This document shows positions 50,501-63,616 of a stretch of 64,000 nucleotides of DNA, piece by piece; position 1 is the stretch's first letter; each line of letters opens with the position of its first letter. The notes under the pieces were generated by a model. That model was given only the letters and a program-made list of their open reading frames with translations, was not told the origin of the DNA and made no database searches. Origin of the DNA: Nymphaea colorata (Eukaryota; Streptophyta; Magnoliopsida; Nymphaeales; Nymphaeaceae); the NCBI RefSeq assembly GCF_008831285.2, contig NC_045139.1, positions 16,908,354-16,972,353 on the forward strand, in the 5' to 3' direction. Made by a program: the position numbers and the translations under genes.

Positions 50501-53500
50501 TGATGGTGAAAAGATCTTGGCCCCAGGGTTGAGCTTGAATTCCTAGGAGAAAAGAAAAAACCCATATGAACTTACATATACAACCCTTTGAAAAGAAAGC
50601 AGAAACTGTAAGCCTGCTACTACTGCTGCTGTGAAATATAAAAGGCAAAATCTGGTGATAGTCATTAAAAATTTTAAACCACACCTAATAAGTATTAGCA
50701 GCAATTGCTACTTGCACAGAGAGGTCATAACCTTTTACCATACCTTGGAACTCTGGTTGCAGATTGCATTTTTTGAAATTACAGAATCAGTTGCAGACGG
50801 AACTGAACTTAGGGATGAAACTGAAGGGAAATCTGCAGAAGAAGGAGATGGAGTAGAAGGGTTTGAAGAGGGAACATCCAATGGTGTAACGATGGTATTC
50901 CTCAGTTGCTCAACCTTTTCAATTCTTAGTGAGGATGAGCCAGAACATCCATCTGCTAATGGCACCTCACAAGGAACTTTTTCAGCTACCACAGACCGAA
51001 CCATCTGCACCATGTCTGCTCGAGAGAAAAATATCATTAAGTATATAAAAAGGAAAACTAAAATTCAAAAACACAAGGAGAAGCTGTTCCTATCATATTA
51101 ACAGTAGCTCTAAATAGCAGAGCAAAATTTGGGGTTTTTCCAGCTTTAGAAGAGCAAGACAGACAAGATTGATGTGCGAAAAGAATTTAAAGAAAAAAAA
51201 AAGGTTCAAAGAGCTTACTCGGAGAAACAGAACATTGAACTCCACGTACAAGCTGCAAAAGATGAACCAAGTTAACCATGAATAATTTGGCTAAGAAGAT
51301 GAACTACAAGCTTTTTCACTTCTTGAAAGAATACTTGTTTTTTTCAATTTACATACAGTTTCTTCAGATTGTCTTTGACGGTTGGTAGATGCATTTTGCT
51401 CCTCCTGTAACCCGTATTGCACGACTTGCCTGCCACAGGGAGTAAACACTATCCAGTTGAATATTTGTATGTCTAGAGAAAATTAAGAAATAAATACAAC
51501 TTAATATGTGTAGGCTCTACAGGAAACACAAGAAAGGAGTGAAAACCTAAGTTGTCAAAAGGCCAGCTTAGGCTCTCAAGATTAACTGGTTGCCTAGACT
51601 AGCTGTTCATAGGCAACCTCCAAACTGAAAATGCCTAAAACCTCACCTGAGGTGTCCAGGTGCTCAATAGTCTATGTTTTTTTCCTTGAAAACCTAAATT
51701 CTCATTTATTCTTCCTATTATTTTTTCTTATTTTTTCTTCTCTTCTGTTTTTTGTTACAGCTTTTTCTTCTTTTTCTTCTTCTTTTTTTTTTCTAAAAAA
51801 ACTTTGTCAGTATTTCATGTAATTTAGCATTAAAGTATATGTGTGAGTTCATGTATACATATAATTAATTCATATACTATTATACTTTGAATACTATTTT
51901 AGGTTTTTTAGCTCTGTTTGCATATGAACATATTATCTTCCTAATACTTTTTCTTGTTTATTACGATTGTAATGAAAACACTCTTATGGAAAGCAAAGTT
52001 AACAAAAGAAACCGTGATTAAAAAGGATTTATGTCCCCTTATTATTTACATTATTAATTTCAGGTCTTGGTTTAGGATTTAGTTTTAGAAATCAGAACAA
52101 AAGACTTCACAGTTAGCACTCAGGAAATGGTAAGATTTGTGTGCCCTATAACACTGAAAAGCATTGGTATTTACTTGCAAATTACTTGCCATATAACTTG
52201 TAAATTTTAATTGTTTAACATCATTAAATTTGGTCTATCAAACTTTTATTTATATTTGTTATTACATAATAACATTTAGTGCTAAATTTTTATTAGTTCT
52301 TTTTATGCACCACTTAAAACATGTTGTCAAAGTAAAAGAACAACATGTGAAATGGATTGTCAAAGCCTAACGAAAACACATAACCACTAGTTGGAACCAA
52401 AAGAACTAGGTCACACAAGGATGGAAAGATGAAGCAAGCTAGCACATGAAGTGGAACTTGCAAGGACAATTCTCTAACGGAAAAATGAGACAAACTAGCA
52501 GAAGAAGTGGAAATGGTAAGGACAATTTCTCTATCAACTATCCATCCATTAAATGAAAAAACACTGGCCAAGTTTAACACAAGCATGACTCTATGCATGC
52601 CAACTTGTTCATATTTTGGCTGCTTTTACATATACTAAAGCCAACTTATCTAAAAGATAATTGGACTAGGAAGTCTTATAAAACCATTTCGTGAGTTGGA
52701 CATGAACATGGGATCTGGTGTCTACCTCTCATCATCCATATCGACAGTGCTTGATGCCTCTTCCACCTGGAAATGTTTGACAGAGAAATTCATTCAAGTA
52801 TTAGATTCAAAAGTGACACATAAAGGAAATATCTGTGTCAGGTAACTGCAATCCGGGAACCACAGGATTGGACTAGTACACCAGTACTGACTGAATACCA
52901 AACAAGAAGGAAAGATACTAAATCAAAGCCTCCTGTTTCAGACAAGAAATGCCAAAGCAAACATTAAGAGGAATTAGCTAAGTCACACAGGAACGGTTAC
53001 GGGTATGGAGATAAGCAACAACTTTACAAAATGCGAGTATGGGGGTGCGGCCGCATATATGTGTGTATATATTCAAAATACCATAAAAATTCAAAATAAA
53101 AACAACATTTAAAAAAACAAGTGAGATAAATAAAAGCAGTACATTTTAATGAACAGTAACTCACAAAAAGACAATGAAAACTGAGTTAAAAACACATTAA
53201 ATCAAGTAATTAGTTTAGATCAGTTTCAATTCAAAAAGTACCCAAGTGTGTCCAAGTACACAATTTTTCATGCCGGTATGGCGACACAGGTACACAGACC
53301 TTACTGATTTAGGAAATCAAGGGATGACATGAAACTTAGATTCACAACCACCTATGCACATTCGCTGTAACCTTTCAGTCTTGGATCCAAAGTGCGTAAC
53401 ATGATAGCTCCACCCAAGAATTAAGATTCTCTCGTGCTGTCAGAACTCCTGTGTAACCATGTTCTAGTAGTTTTTGTGCTTAATTACATTTTCCTCTTTC

Positions 53501-55955
53501 AACTACAAATTCTGTCCTTGCTTCCACATCCATTCAACTTTCATTATTTTTATTATTATGTCTTCAGATACAGCCTCATATACCCACATCCCTGACATTA
53601 AGGATACACCTTCTGCTACAATAATATTGGATTTTAATAATAAATCAGGCTACTTTATTTTTCTTTTGAGGAACCTGAAGTCAAACCTAAATTTCTCACT
53701 TTTGAGTCAAGCCAAACTTGGATCATCAGACTGGGCTTGGAAAGGCTTCTGCCCAATCCCCATGCAAAAAAAAAAAAAAAAAAACTTGAGAGATGTTTCA
53801 GAATTTCGGTACCCCTTCATAATTACATGTATAAAAGGTCCATAAGATCCATAGTCCATATTTAACACAAGGGAGAAATTTTTTCAAGAATTCATCAACA
53901 CTTTTGATACGAACAAGGACAAATGAAGAGAAGCCTTGATTTCACAATATGCAGATGAAATGAAACCTTTTTGGAAATTTTGGATAAGAGAAAAAATGTA
54001 GGGTGCACGTCTTAACAAGCATAAGGGGAGCTCAAATGGGAAGATCCTGACACACAAGTACTTACCGAGCATGGGACACCACTTGTTTGCTCGGAGTTGT
54101 CTGGAGAACAAACACTTGTTGTTTTGAATCCATTAGATATAGCTTTCTCAACTGGTGGTCGAGTGTGATTTCCAGCTTCTACGCATCCTTCAGATTTGAT
54201 CATAGACCTATATTCATCAGTAGTTAAAAATTAGACTTCAGTTTGACTAAAAGATTCATTAACTTACAGCAAAAAATTGTTACATGCCACAATCGAGGCT
54301 AATTGAAGCCATTTATATATCAAGCATCCCCTTTGTATATATAAAAAATAAATTCCCAAAGTTAGTAATAAGAAATTCAGACAAGTTATACAAAAGCTGA
54401 AGCCTGCCTCCATATATTTAACAAAAAAAACCCAAAAATAGTGACGACTGACAAGAAATTCAGACAGGTTCCAACAATGGCATATAAGAACCTTCATCAT
54501 TGAGGATCTGAAAGTATACAAAGTTAGAAATCTGAACCATACCAAAGAGAATAAGAAAGTATCACAAGAAACTTGATGATGTGAGAAACAGAACATGAAA
54601 TAGCTACTATGCAACTGGCAAGTCAAAGTGAAACTACAATATGTGAATGCAGCAACCTTTTCCCACCAAACTTACACAAGACTCACTTACCAAGGGCAGG
54701 AAGCAAGCAATTCAGCTAAATCACAATTTCCCATGCTGATCCACACAAAAGGCCAGGTCCATTTGTGCAACCACACACCTAAGTGTCCAAGTTGACATGG
54801 ACATACAACGACAAAGAATAGCCAATTTGAGTCATCAGCCATACATCAGCCAAACAACAAGGACATACAGCCTTCATTAGGCTGACCACAAGAAGGCTGA
54901 TGTGCATGCAGACATGTCACCAAGTGGATGCAGACACAAAACCACCAAAAAGCATGTGAGGTCTTCCATCATTGGAAGAGTTACCATTCATATTGCAAAA
55001 GGGAAAAATGTAACATCCGAACACAATCGTACATTTCATTTCCAACACCAAAAGAAAAACATAACCAATAAATTCTAACTGCACCTCAAGACTAAAACCT
55101 TACAACAAAATTATCAAGAGAAGAAGACATTTAATAATAAGAGAAACACATAAATAAGATAGTTACTTTTGTTGTCCATCCACCAAAGCCTCCTGTGTTG
55201 ATCTCTTTCGGTCATCCTCATCTAATTTTGCACTGTTCAGCTTAACCTCTCTCTCGCAATCAAAATTCGGAGGTTGAACAGTTCCACTAACATAACTAAT
55301 TGTCGCTTTATCCTCATTAAAAATATCTCCAGGGTACCCATCTGATGGCAACATAACACCCTTAGGCAAAAAAAAAAAGTCAATTTTTTAACAATTCTAC
55401 TTCTTCATTCGTGATAGACAAACAAATAATAAGGTAAAAGAGGGAGAGCAAAAGGAAACAACCTTGGCAGCAACTTGAACAAGATCCTCAGGAAGGACCA
55501 CAAGGGTATCAATGATAGCTTCCCCAACAAAACCTTCAGTGTTTATGCCTCTTCTGATCATCCTAGCCATCTTCAGCACAACCCCTATGCAGAACAATTC
55601 CAAAACCACTTGGAAACTTGTATACTAACTCAAAAAAAAAAAATCTCCGAGAGGAAGACATGGAAAAGAAGACTAGCAAACGATATAATGTAATTCAGTT
55701 TCAGATTACGGAAAAAGTTAAATGCAAAGAAAGGAATATTAGAATGACAAACATTTCACTAATATGAAGAAAAAGTACATCAATACCATAGTCCCTTTCA
55801 ATGCAGGCAGTGTGGAAAATGCCAGCATAGATGGATCCATCTTTAACCTGAACCTCCACTGGCAGGCCAACAACACACATTGTTGTGTAGATGAGTGCAT
55901 CATTTGATGGAGAGAGGATGCCTCCATTCATTTGTTGGATGCTTTTTGAAGCCAT
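47577..55955 (-). CDS. Ataxin-2/CID-type PABP-interacting protein, 13 coding exons
   Basis: Cytoplasmic RNA-regulatory protein predicted to bind poly(A)-binding protein. Minus-strand coding exons: 55955-55787, 55584-55463, 55360-55167, 54207-54066, 52766-52726, 51429-51357, 51252-51219, 51015-50744, 50542-50300, 49165-49064, 48898-48848, 48003-47916, 47746-47577. They sum to 1701 nt, 566 aa. The N-terminal Lsm-like ataxin-2 domain, about residues 15-97, shows ALIYTTMCVVGLPVEVQVKD, GSIYAGIFHTACIERDYG and VVLKMARMIRRG. A PAM2 motif, FKLNPGAKIFSPSS at about 351-364, binds the PABP MLLE domain. The Pro/Gln-rich tail (YMPPQGGSVYVHPSNQ, PSISQ) matches plant CID3/CID4-type proteins. I see no LsmAD domain between the two. 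The frame extends to an acceptor at 55975, so the ATG at 55955 is the first in exon 2. Confidence 0.9.
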
Positions 55956-57683
55956 CAGATGTCCCTTTCCTAGTACTGAAATTCAAGGGAACTCTGAAAC
56001 AGCATGGTTTGTTGTTAAACATGGTTATATGCTGAATGCCTAATGATAGAAATTATCAAATCAAGATTAGCATCAAAGATATTTTCAGAGTCAACAATGA
56101 AAAATATAAGCATTGTTCACAAAATATAAATGTTATTAGTCATTATGTGCAACAGATATAAAAGAGGCCAAAACAGTTGATGCCGGAGCACAAGCAGAAA
56201 AGAAAGAAAGCACCCGACGAGGAAAATATAATATCACACCACATAGATATTAGCCAAAATATAAGCTCCCATTTCTCATATACACTAAAGATTTCATCTT
56301 CAGGCATCCAGTTGATTACCAGTCATATAATTATAGCCAAAAGGACCATAACATTCCCATAGCACTACCTCGAAAAAAACTGTTTCGTTCAAAGTAACAG
56401 CACTGAGGCACGACCTGGCAAGTTAAGGCCAGAAGCGCATTGCCAGACAGCGAAGAGTTTCTCAACATGAAAAAACTCACTAGTGTTTTTGCTCTTGAAC
56501 TTAATTTTTGGAGTTGTGCAAGTGAATGTGCATTATAGTTAGAAACTTTAAGTTTAATCTACAAAAAGTTTTCTAACTTTTTTTCTGTGCACCTATGTCA
56601 CATGAAACAGCAAGAGACACAGAGCACAACTACTTTTAAGAAGTGTTCTGTTGTCAATGCTATAAGAAGGACGTACTTTTAAAGGGAAAAAATGGAAACC
56701 TGAGTGACAAATAGTGAACTGGTTAAGAAGACAAATTCTTAGAGCTAGTACCTGGATCCATATCAAGTTGCTTTTTTCTAGAAAAAGGTTCTATGGGAAC
56801 AAAAAATCCACAGTAGCAGCATCTATTCGTCCTGCTATAGAAACTCATGAAGAAACAAAATACTAGATTCGACATACTTTCAGTAAGTATCCTGCAGGTA
56901 AACCTAAGTCATCCTAGGAAAAACTTATATATGAGGCATCCATGAAACTGCGGTCTAGCACCAGTGGGAAACTCCCTTTCAGACGTAATCAATAAGGAAA
57001 ACACAGCCCTGCGCATACCATGCTACAACTCATACAGTTATGGCTGACATTTATTTTAATCACACAGATGTAAAAACCCATGTTCTTATAAGTAAATTCA
57101 TCCGTAGTGCAAAAAGGAGGTCACTTATCCACAAAGGGGAAGCAACTTTTAAGCGTAGAAAATGCCCAAAAGCGTACGCTATCTGCTAAAAGAGAGGTTC
57201 ACATTGCCAGCCACAGGGGCTTCACAATTATCAGAGCTCCAACAGACACATCATACTATGGAGCTTCAGCAGAAACCCACTAACAGATCAACAATTGGAA
57301 GTGACATAGGCGGAAAATGTTACCCGGGAGAGAGACAAAATTATACACAGGAGGCGAAATTCTGCACAATTGATAATTAGAATATCAAGCAACTAAGATA
57401 ACTGACAAGTTACCCCTCTTACGAAAACCAAAACGCACGAAATATTTCAAATGTTGAACTTGAAAACCTTCTTCAAGTCAAGATGATCAAACGACACGAG
57501 GACGAAGACTTGAAAATATGAAATTCTCTCATTACACAATCGAAGCTACTAGAGATTTGAAATATATGCACCTCGATAACGCAACTACGCGAATCTCCTG
57601 AAATGTAAAACTATTTGATCTTAAATCAACTAACCGCCGACTGAAACATGCAGTCCATGGGGGAGAGAGAGAGAGAGAGTTAC

Positions 57684-57862
57684 CAGTAATGGTCGTCTGA
57701 GATTACTAGGGTTTCCCGAGAAGAGAGAGAATCAACCGACCAAAACGGCTGCGAGGGGGAGGAGATCTCTCAGAGATCGCCAAACAGCTTACTCATCGCG
57801 GAAAAACGGACTCGAGATCGAATTGGGAGGAGCGCCAGAGTTGAAGGCGCGGGTGTTTTATA
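57684..57862 (-). promoter_or_regulatory. TATA box, untranslated first exon and uORF of the CID gene
   Basis: On the minus strand a TATAAAA (57862-57856, context ACGTATAAAACACC) precedes a leader exon that ends at the donor CTG|GTAACT (57684). A 1.7-kb leader intron then runs to the acceptor at 55976. The exon contains a closed uORF MSKLFGDL (57796-57770), about 30-40 nt from the expected cap site. The uORF ends in TGA well before the main start. Confidence 0.65.
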
Positions 57863-58824
57863 CGTCCGGGCGAACGGAGGGGTTGCCGACGTGTCCGGGT
57901 CGTTAACGGATCGAGTATTTAGTCCAATTTTACTGTATCCGAAATCGTCAATATGTCCACAAAACCATACTGACATCCACTAAAAACTTGATCGTTGGGT
58001 CAGAGAATTGACTCGGCGATTGGGCTGGCTTTGGCTTAGGTCATAAATTTTTTAGTGTACTTTTATCTACTAATCAATGAAGAAAATAAGCCTCGTGAGA
58101 GTTCTTGATTGATTTTTTTTATAAACTAAAATTAGATGCAATATGAATATTTGTACATATTTAATAAAGTTTGCAATATTTTATAATTTATGACTTTTAT
58201 TATTCAACAATACTCGACTAAAAAAATAATAATTAGTTGACGATCCCACCAGCTGACTCGACAGGTTTTGGCGCAGACCCAGTAAATGAATGAAATTAGC
58301 CGACTTGAACAACATGTAAGTCAGGTCAAGAGATTGTCAACTATGCTTCAAAGGCCGAACTTTGTTGATATTGAACTACTTAACATACTGAAATTTTCAA
58401 TAATTCGACGTATCGTCCTGTGATGCGGATCGACCCTAGTTAAAGTAGCACTTTGTCATGTATAACAATTATTAATACTTTTTTTTTTTTTTGCAAAACT
58501 TATGCAAATGAAAATAAAGTAGGAAAAGTGTAATAAAATGTGTAGTGTTTATGTATCAAGGCCGTTGTTTTCATATTGTAAAGAAAATTTAAAAGATCAA
58601 ATAAATTTTCAAAAATACAATAAATATGCAAAATCTTATCGAACAAAAATGCAAAGAATTGTGTGATTATGATATGAAAAAGTGGGAAAATTTTGTTGTA
58701 GATTGACCCATGTAGAGCGGTTGTGGCTCAAACCCACGTGGTTCCATGAAGAAAAAAATCATTCAAAATAGACTTCACTTATCCTAAGCGGGGTTGAGCG
58801 TTTAGGGTCTCCTCCCCTCATCCC

Positions 58825-58854
58825 TTAGTTACATTGGTATTAGTTACATTGGTA
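58825..58854. repeat. 15-bp perfect tandem duplication
   Basis: TTAGTTACATTGGTA occurs twice, head to tail. Confidence 0.95.
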
Positions 58855-59444
58855 TGCATAAGGGGTTGATGCCCACGAGAATAGAATTAGAGACTGACCT
58901 TCTACTTAGGGGCAAAGGGACATGAATCATATATTTAACAAATTTTTAATTGGTCATAGGAAAGTGATCGGGTTCTCGTGGGACTGTCTAATATATTAGA
59001 CCCAGATCCATTCAAATTCAACCAGTAAGTTAACCTTTTAGTGAATGGGTTGTACCAGGAGTAGCTCAGTTATGATTATAAAATATTATTTTAATATAAA
59101 TTTTATTTTAAATAATAAAATATATTATTAAAATAAAAAATAATAACAAAATATTTTTTAAATATTAAGGGGCCAGGTCAGGCCCCATCGGGCCATCCCA
59201 TCAGGTTTGGTTTTTCGGGCCCGAACCTGGATGTGCACAAACAAGTGTGGATGAGCTCGTGTTTGTCTTTTAAACATTCACTAAAAAACCAATTCAAAGA
59301 CGAAAAATTGGGTAGATTAATTCGGTTTAGTAATTATGACGTATAGTTGGGTGAGTTGTCTTACCGTTTAATTAGAAAGCCAAAACCTTCGCCATTTTGT
59401 CTATCTTTGTAAATATGTTTTAACTTGTATATGAGTGATCAACA

Positions 59445-59488
59445 ACCAACATGAAACTTATGAATTACCAACATGAAACTTATGAATA
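59445..59488. repeat. 22-bp tandem duplication
   Basis: ACCAACATGAAACTTATGAA plus two bases occurs twice head to tail, 21 of 22 positions identical. Confidence 0.95.
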
Positions 59489-60629
59489 TGAAGATATTGA
59501 AAAGTAAAACAATGGTAAGGAGGATGATGATATCCGTGTGTGTATCAAATGACACTAAATCAACTTTATTCACATGCATCCCGTGTAAAAGCCGTCTTAT
59601 CCAATTGAAGTTGTCATTTACCATAAAGAAAAATAGCTTTACACGATTGCACATCGTAAACTGCGTACAAGGTCTAATTTATTTAATTTATTTTACGTAA
59701 TGTGTACAAAATTAATAACACATTACAATTGGCAGTTTTGGCTTTTAATCTCCTTATAATTTCAATTTTAGACATCATATTCCTTAACTTGTTTTCGCTC
59801 ATACACTTGTGGACATTTTCCTATCCACTTATATGGTTAGATTTTTATATAAATACTCATGATTTGCCATATCATAAATATAGATTTATAAATCAATCAT
59901 TTCCTCAATCGGGTATCTTGAGTTATGCATGAATTAATTATTTTATTGAAATAAGTTTCACGGACTTAATTTTGAATTCATTGAAATTTAAAAAGAAAGA
60001 GCAGCTATTTGAACTTTGAAATTCAAACAAAACATTACTTTCTTATTTCTTATTTGTACTCAATGATGAACTAATGACCTTCCACTGATTCACTTATCTA
60101 ACCCACGTTTAATGTCTCAAAAATGAGAGTTTGAATACCGCTTGTGATGAACAATTCGAGGAACATCACAGGTATAAGAATAACTAATGGGTATATATAT
60201 ATATATATATATCATGAATTAATTAAGTCTGAATCGATTTACTTTTTGTCCACCAATCACCTTTATGGCTTGGAAGGAGAAATGAGCTTTTGAATATGTG
60301 GAGTCTGGAATCCTAGTTGTCCGACTTTTCACAACGTTATAAACGTCGGCTTCGTCTTGTCTTGTATTGGAATATTGGAAAATCGTCTTGTCTTACTATG
60401 GTCAGATCCCCGTTGCAATAATTCATCAGGTGCTCCTTGTCACACCACCTCCTTTGCGTAGTCCTTCCACCATGCTTTTTCTCACTCCGTAGCTTTCAAA
60501 TGAACCAAATGGCTAAAAGTGAAAACTATATGTGTAAAGTTGGCTGGTCAGAAAATCTTTTTGAAGGGGCACTTACATATATAACAAAGTAAAATTAGAA
60601 GACTTCAATGTAAAAATAAAAGAAAATCG

Positions 60630-60935
60630 AGGGGTTAGTGTGGGCAACTGCCCTCACTAATCTATATCTGCTACACTGAAAACTATGTCTATATGTGGCT
60701 CTGCTACACTGGAAACTATCTTTCCAGCATTTGTAAAGAGTTTTGCCATTGATCTGCTTATTGACACAAGTGGCACCTTGATGTCAGCTGCAGACGATGT
60801 CTTTTAGCATATTCATCTGTCATCAATCTTCTTCGAAGAGAGGGGGACAACTGCCCACACCAGCCCCTCAAGGTTTCTTTATTTTCATACAAATATTTTT
60901 AAATGTTTGTTATGTAATGTATATGAGTATGACCT
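60630..60935. repeat. Two decayed copies of the CAGTGGTGGAGCC hAT MITE family
   Basis: 60640-60712 contains GTGTGGGCAACTGCCC and ends GTGGCTCTGCTACACTG, the reversed end of the 25563-25730 element. 60845-60935 contains ACAACTGCCCACACCAG, then CTCAAGGTTTCTTT and TTTTTAAATGTTTGTTATG, following the body of that element. Neither copy is complete. Confidence 0.6.
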
Positions 60936-61159
60936 TTCCAAATGCCGTTCATTCACAACTCCTTCTGGCTTCGACTTCTAGTTTTCTCTATTGGGCCCAT
61001 GTGAGATAGTCATGGGCCTCTGATTGGAGCAATGGCAACATCACGTGCATACTTGATTGAAGAAGGAAGTGTTGAAGGTGAGGTTATTGAATGTTTACTA
61101 ACTCTTCGAGTAGACCTCTCAACGCCGTGGGAATTCGCTCAAGGGTGGACCACGACATC

Positions 61160-61477
61160 TTATCAATCCACATTCTGGGTTTTGTCACCTTTAGCAATTT
61201 TCCACCTAGTCTTGTCCTTGATATCATTCCATGCTCTGACTATTCTTCACCAAGCTGCTGAAACTCTTGAGCTTCGACATTTTATTCCACATATACTTTG
61301 CTTGGAAAAATATCTTTCTGGAACAAGTTTGGCCCAGGGAGAGTCGGCCATAATGTCACGACAAGTTAGGATGGCAAGATTTGCCTTGTTAACCTCTTTA
61401 ATCTTGCGTAGATGGACACCACCCTCATCATAAGGCAAGGTGAGTTTCTTCCAACTGAGTCGTGATAGTTCAGGCAT
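61160..61477 (-). pseudogene. Decayed LINE (non-LTR retrotransposon) reverse-transcriptase fragment
   Basis: The minus strand encodes LSRLSWKKLTLPYDEGG, then VHLRKIKEVNKANLAILT and SPWAKLVPERYF. After a frame change comes AWNDIKDKTRWKIAKGD. This matches the usual C-terminal part of plant LINE-1 ORF2 (W..lc.PK.eGGLGlr....N.AlL.K..WR, then the zinc-binding region). Stops and frame changes show it is dead. No other part of the element was recognised nearby. Confidence 0.7.
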
Positions 61478-62805
61478 CGAGCCGAGAAACCAGCCCGACT
61501 CAAGCGTGGGCTTAAACCCCAGAGTTGGGTGTCAGGCTGGCCCAATAAGTTGTTAGGCAAGGTCGGGCTGGTCTCACTCGACTCGATCATTTATTTGTAG
61601 TATTATTATATATATATACATAATATTTTATTATGATTAATTATATTTATATATTATTTTATATTAAAAATGTATCTTTTAATTTTAATGAAACTGGGCA
61701 CGAAATCCGGTTTCGACGGCAGAACTTGGGCCGCAATCACGAGCCGGGCACGAAATCTGCTAACACATGCTTAATGAGGCATAATCTTCCTCCATACGTA
61801 TATGAGAGGATTTTTAGGGATTGGCAATATTATGTTTAAAACAAAAAAAAAGAAAGTTTAAACTGACTTTTCATTAACCTTTTACTAATATGTTGAGCGA
61901 TACGGGGCTGGATTGGACGATATGGACCAGACCCATCTCTTATAAGCTTCATGTGTATCGGCCGATATTAGCTTGATGTGTATCGGCAAATATTAGACAT
62001 TGTGACAGGGAAAAAGAAGTTTTTTTTTTTCACAAAAAGGAAAACATCCATAAACCTTTACTGATGTTTTACTGATGCAGACATAAAAAGTCGGAGATGA
62101 AAATATTGGGCGAAAAAAATGAAAACTTTTCAGTCTAAAAATATATAATTTTAGACAAGCGTGATCAACAGGTTTGAATTTAAGCTGATGCTAGTCGATT
62201 TTTGACGGATATTAACATTGAAACATATATAATATCAACACATAAATAATTTTACATCATGTATACCGTTGCAGCAGGGTTCAAACCTTGAGATGACGAA
62301 GTATCTTTTAGTTTGCCTAACGCAACGGACAAATAGTGGAACATATTCAAACTTTTGCTTACCTAGTACTTATTATTGGGTCATCACATAATCCGGACAA
62401 ATCATACAACAGAGAAGAGCAGAATTTAATGTGACTTGTTTAATCTTCCGTTCGGTTGAAATCGTTACCAAAGTGTCTATTTGTTTGGCTACTATTTGTT
62501 TGGCTACTTTGTATTGAACTCGGCAGACGGAATCTTTCTGTCTTGTGATAGAACAAAAGGAAAAAGAACAAGCAGAAGAGCCGAAAGAAGATCTGTAACA
62601 CCAACATCCATGAAAGTCATGGAGCATTTATTTCAAAAGTAAATTTACTACATCAATATGCAAGCTTCTGCACACACACACGTAGTCTGCAAAGTTTGCT
62701 CCTTATTTCCTTCTTTATTCGAATGTTCCTTTACAAACACAACCATTCTCCCTTTCTTACGCAATCTGTCCAAGGTATTGACACGATAAGCAATCCCAGA
62801 GAGAG

Positions 62806-62811
<6 letters not shown>
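61478..62811. other. AT-rich sequence between LINE fragment and GASA gene
   Basis: No gene seen. Contains a 15-bp tandem duplication at 62477-62506 and, at the right, the GASA 3' flank. Confidence 0.5.
62477..62506. repeat. 15-bp perfect tandem duplication
   Basis: CTATTTGTTTGGCTA occurs twice head to tail. Confidence 0.95.

Positions 62812-62839
<28 letters not shown>
62812..62839. repeat. (AG)14 microsatellite in the GASA 3' flank
   Basis: Uninterrupted AG dinucleotides about 95 bp downstream of the GASA stop codon, probably in its 3' UTR. Confidence 0.9.
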
Positions 62840-62840
<1 letters not shown>

Positions 62841-62933
62841 AAAAAACCACCATACACATCTGGTGTCAACTTAATACGCACGTAAACGACACACACACAG
62901 GGAGAAGAAACGATGGGAGTAATTTTTGTGTAA

Positions 62934-63616
62934 TTAAGGGCACTTGAGCCGGCCGCCGTGGGTGGTCATGGTGGCGTAGCAGGGGCAGACGTGGGTGTTG
63001 CCGGAGGTGCCGGGAGGGACGCAGTTGCAGCGAGCACAGCAAGTTCCGCACGCCCTCAGGCAGATCTTCTGCCTCGACGCCTTGCTGCACCTGTACGAGC
63101 AAGCTGCTCCGCAATCTGCAACAACCAGGCTCAAGTATTGATCACCCGGAAACTGAGCAACTTCTCTGTTTCGTGAAATCCGAAAGCCGAAAGAAGAAGA
63201 AGAAGTAGAATCACTTACCTATCTTTCCACCCAGCAGTCGACTCCCCTCGTGATGCTCGGCGTTCATCATCTAAGAATCAAAGACAACAGGGCAGGCGTC
63301 GACGTCGTTAGATACAGGCTAAGAAAAAAAGAGAAAGATCATAACTGGCCACTATATAGCGATTTTAGAGAGAAAGAAAGAGATACTTCGGATTTTTCTT
63401 GGTCTGAGCAGGTCGCCTGACACTGAATGATCTGGGATTAACAAAAAGCCAAATATGAGAAAATAATTAGAACGCTAGTGTGTCAACACACTACATCAAA
63501 ACTAAGAGACAGAGACAGAGAGAGAAGAAGAAGAAGGAGAAGAAGAAGTGGTTTAATGGGCTCACCATCGTCAGCACGAGCAAGAGGAGAAAAGCAAGAC
63601 CAGAGTATTTCGCCAT
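62934..63616 (-). CDS. GASA/snakin family secreted cysteine-rich peptide, 4 exons
   Basis: Gibberellin-regulated peptide of the GASA (Gibberellic Acid-Stimulated in Arabidopsis)/snakin family, acting in the cell wall or apoplast in growth and defence. Minus-strand exons: 63616-63566, 63431-63387, 63270-63219, 63115-62934; 330 nt, 109 aa. The N-terminus MAKYSGLAFLLLLVLTM followed by IIQCQA is a signal peptide, probably cut near residue 23. A short variable linker with an acidic and His-containing stretch follows. The mature GASA domain of about 60 residues has 12 cysteines in the family spacing: CGAACSYRC, SKASRQKICLRACGTCCARC, NCVPPGTSGNTHVCPC and ending KCP. All 12 are present and the frame is intact, so it looks functional. 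The exact subgroup (snakin-1 or -2 like) was not resolved. Confidence 0.95.

Larger units (their letters stand above)
57863..60625. other. Gene-poor AT-rich sequence with short duplications
   Basis: No gene recognised. About 57989-58345 has ends resembling the CATAGTTGGCAAAC hAT-like family (CGTTGGGTCAGAGAATTGAC on the left, and CATAGTTGACAATCTC read back from the right), probably a decayed copy. Perfect or near-perfect short tandem repeats occur at 58825-58854 and 59445-59488. A (TA)n run lies at about 60193-60212. Confidence 0.5.

Noticed and set aside
61032-61433. 133-codon plus-strand open frame
   Set aside because: It is the antisense shadow of the LINE reverse-transcriptase fragment.
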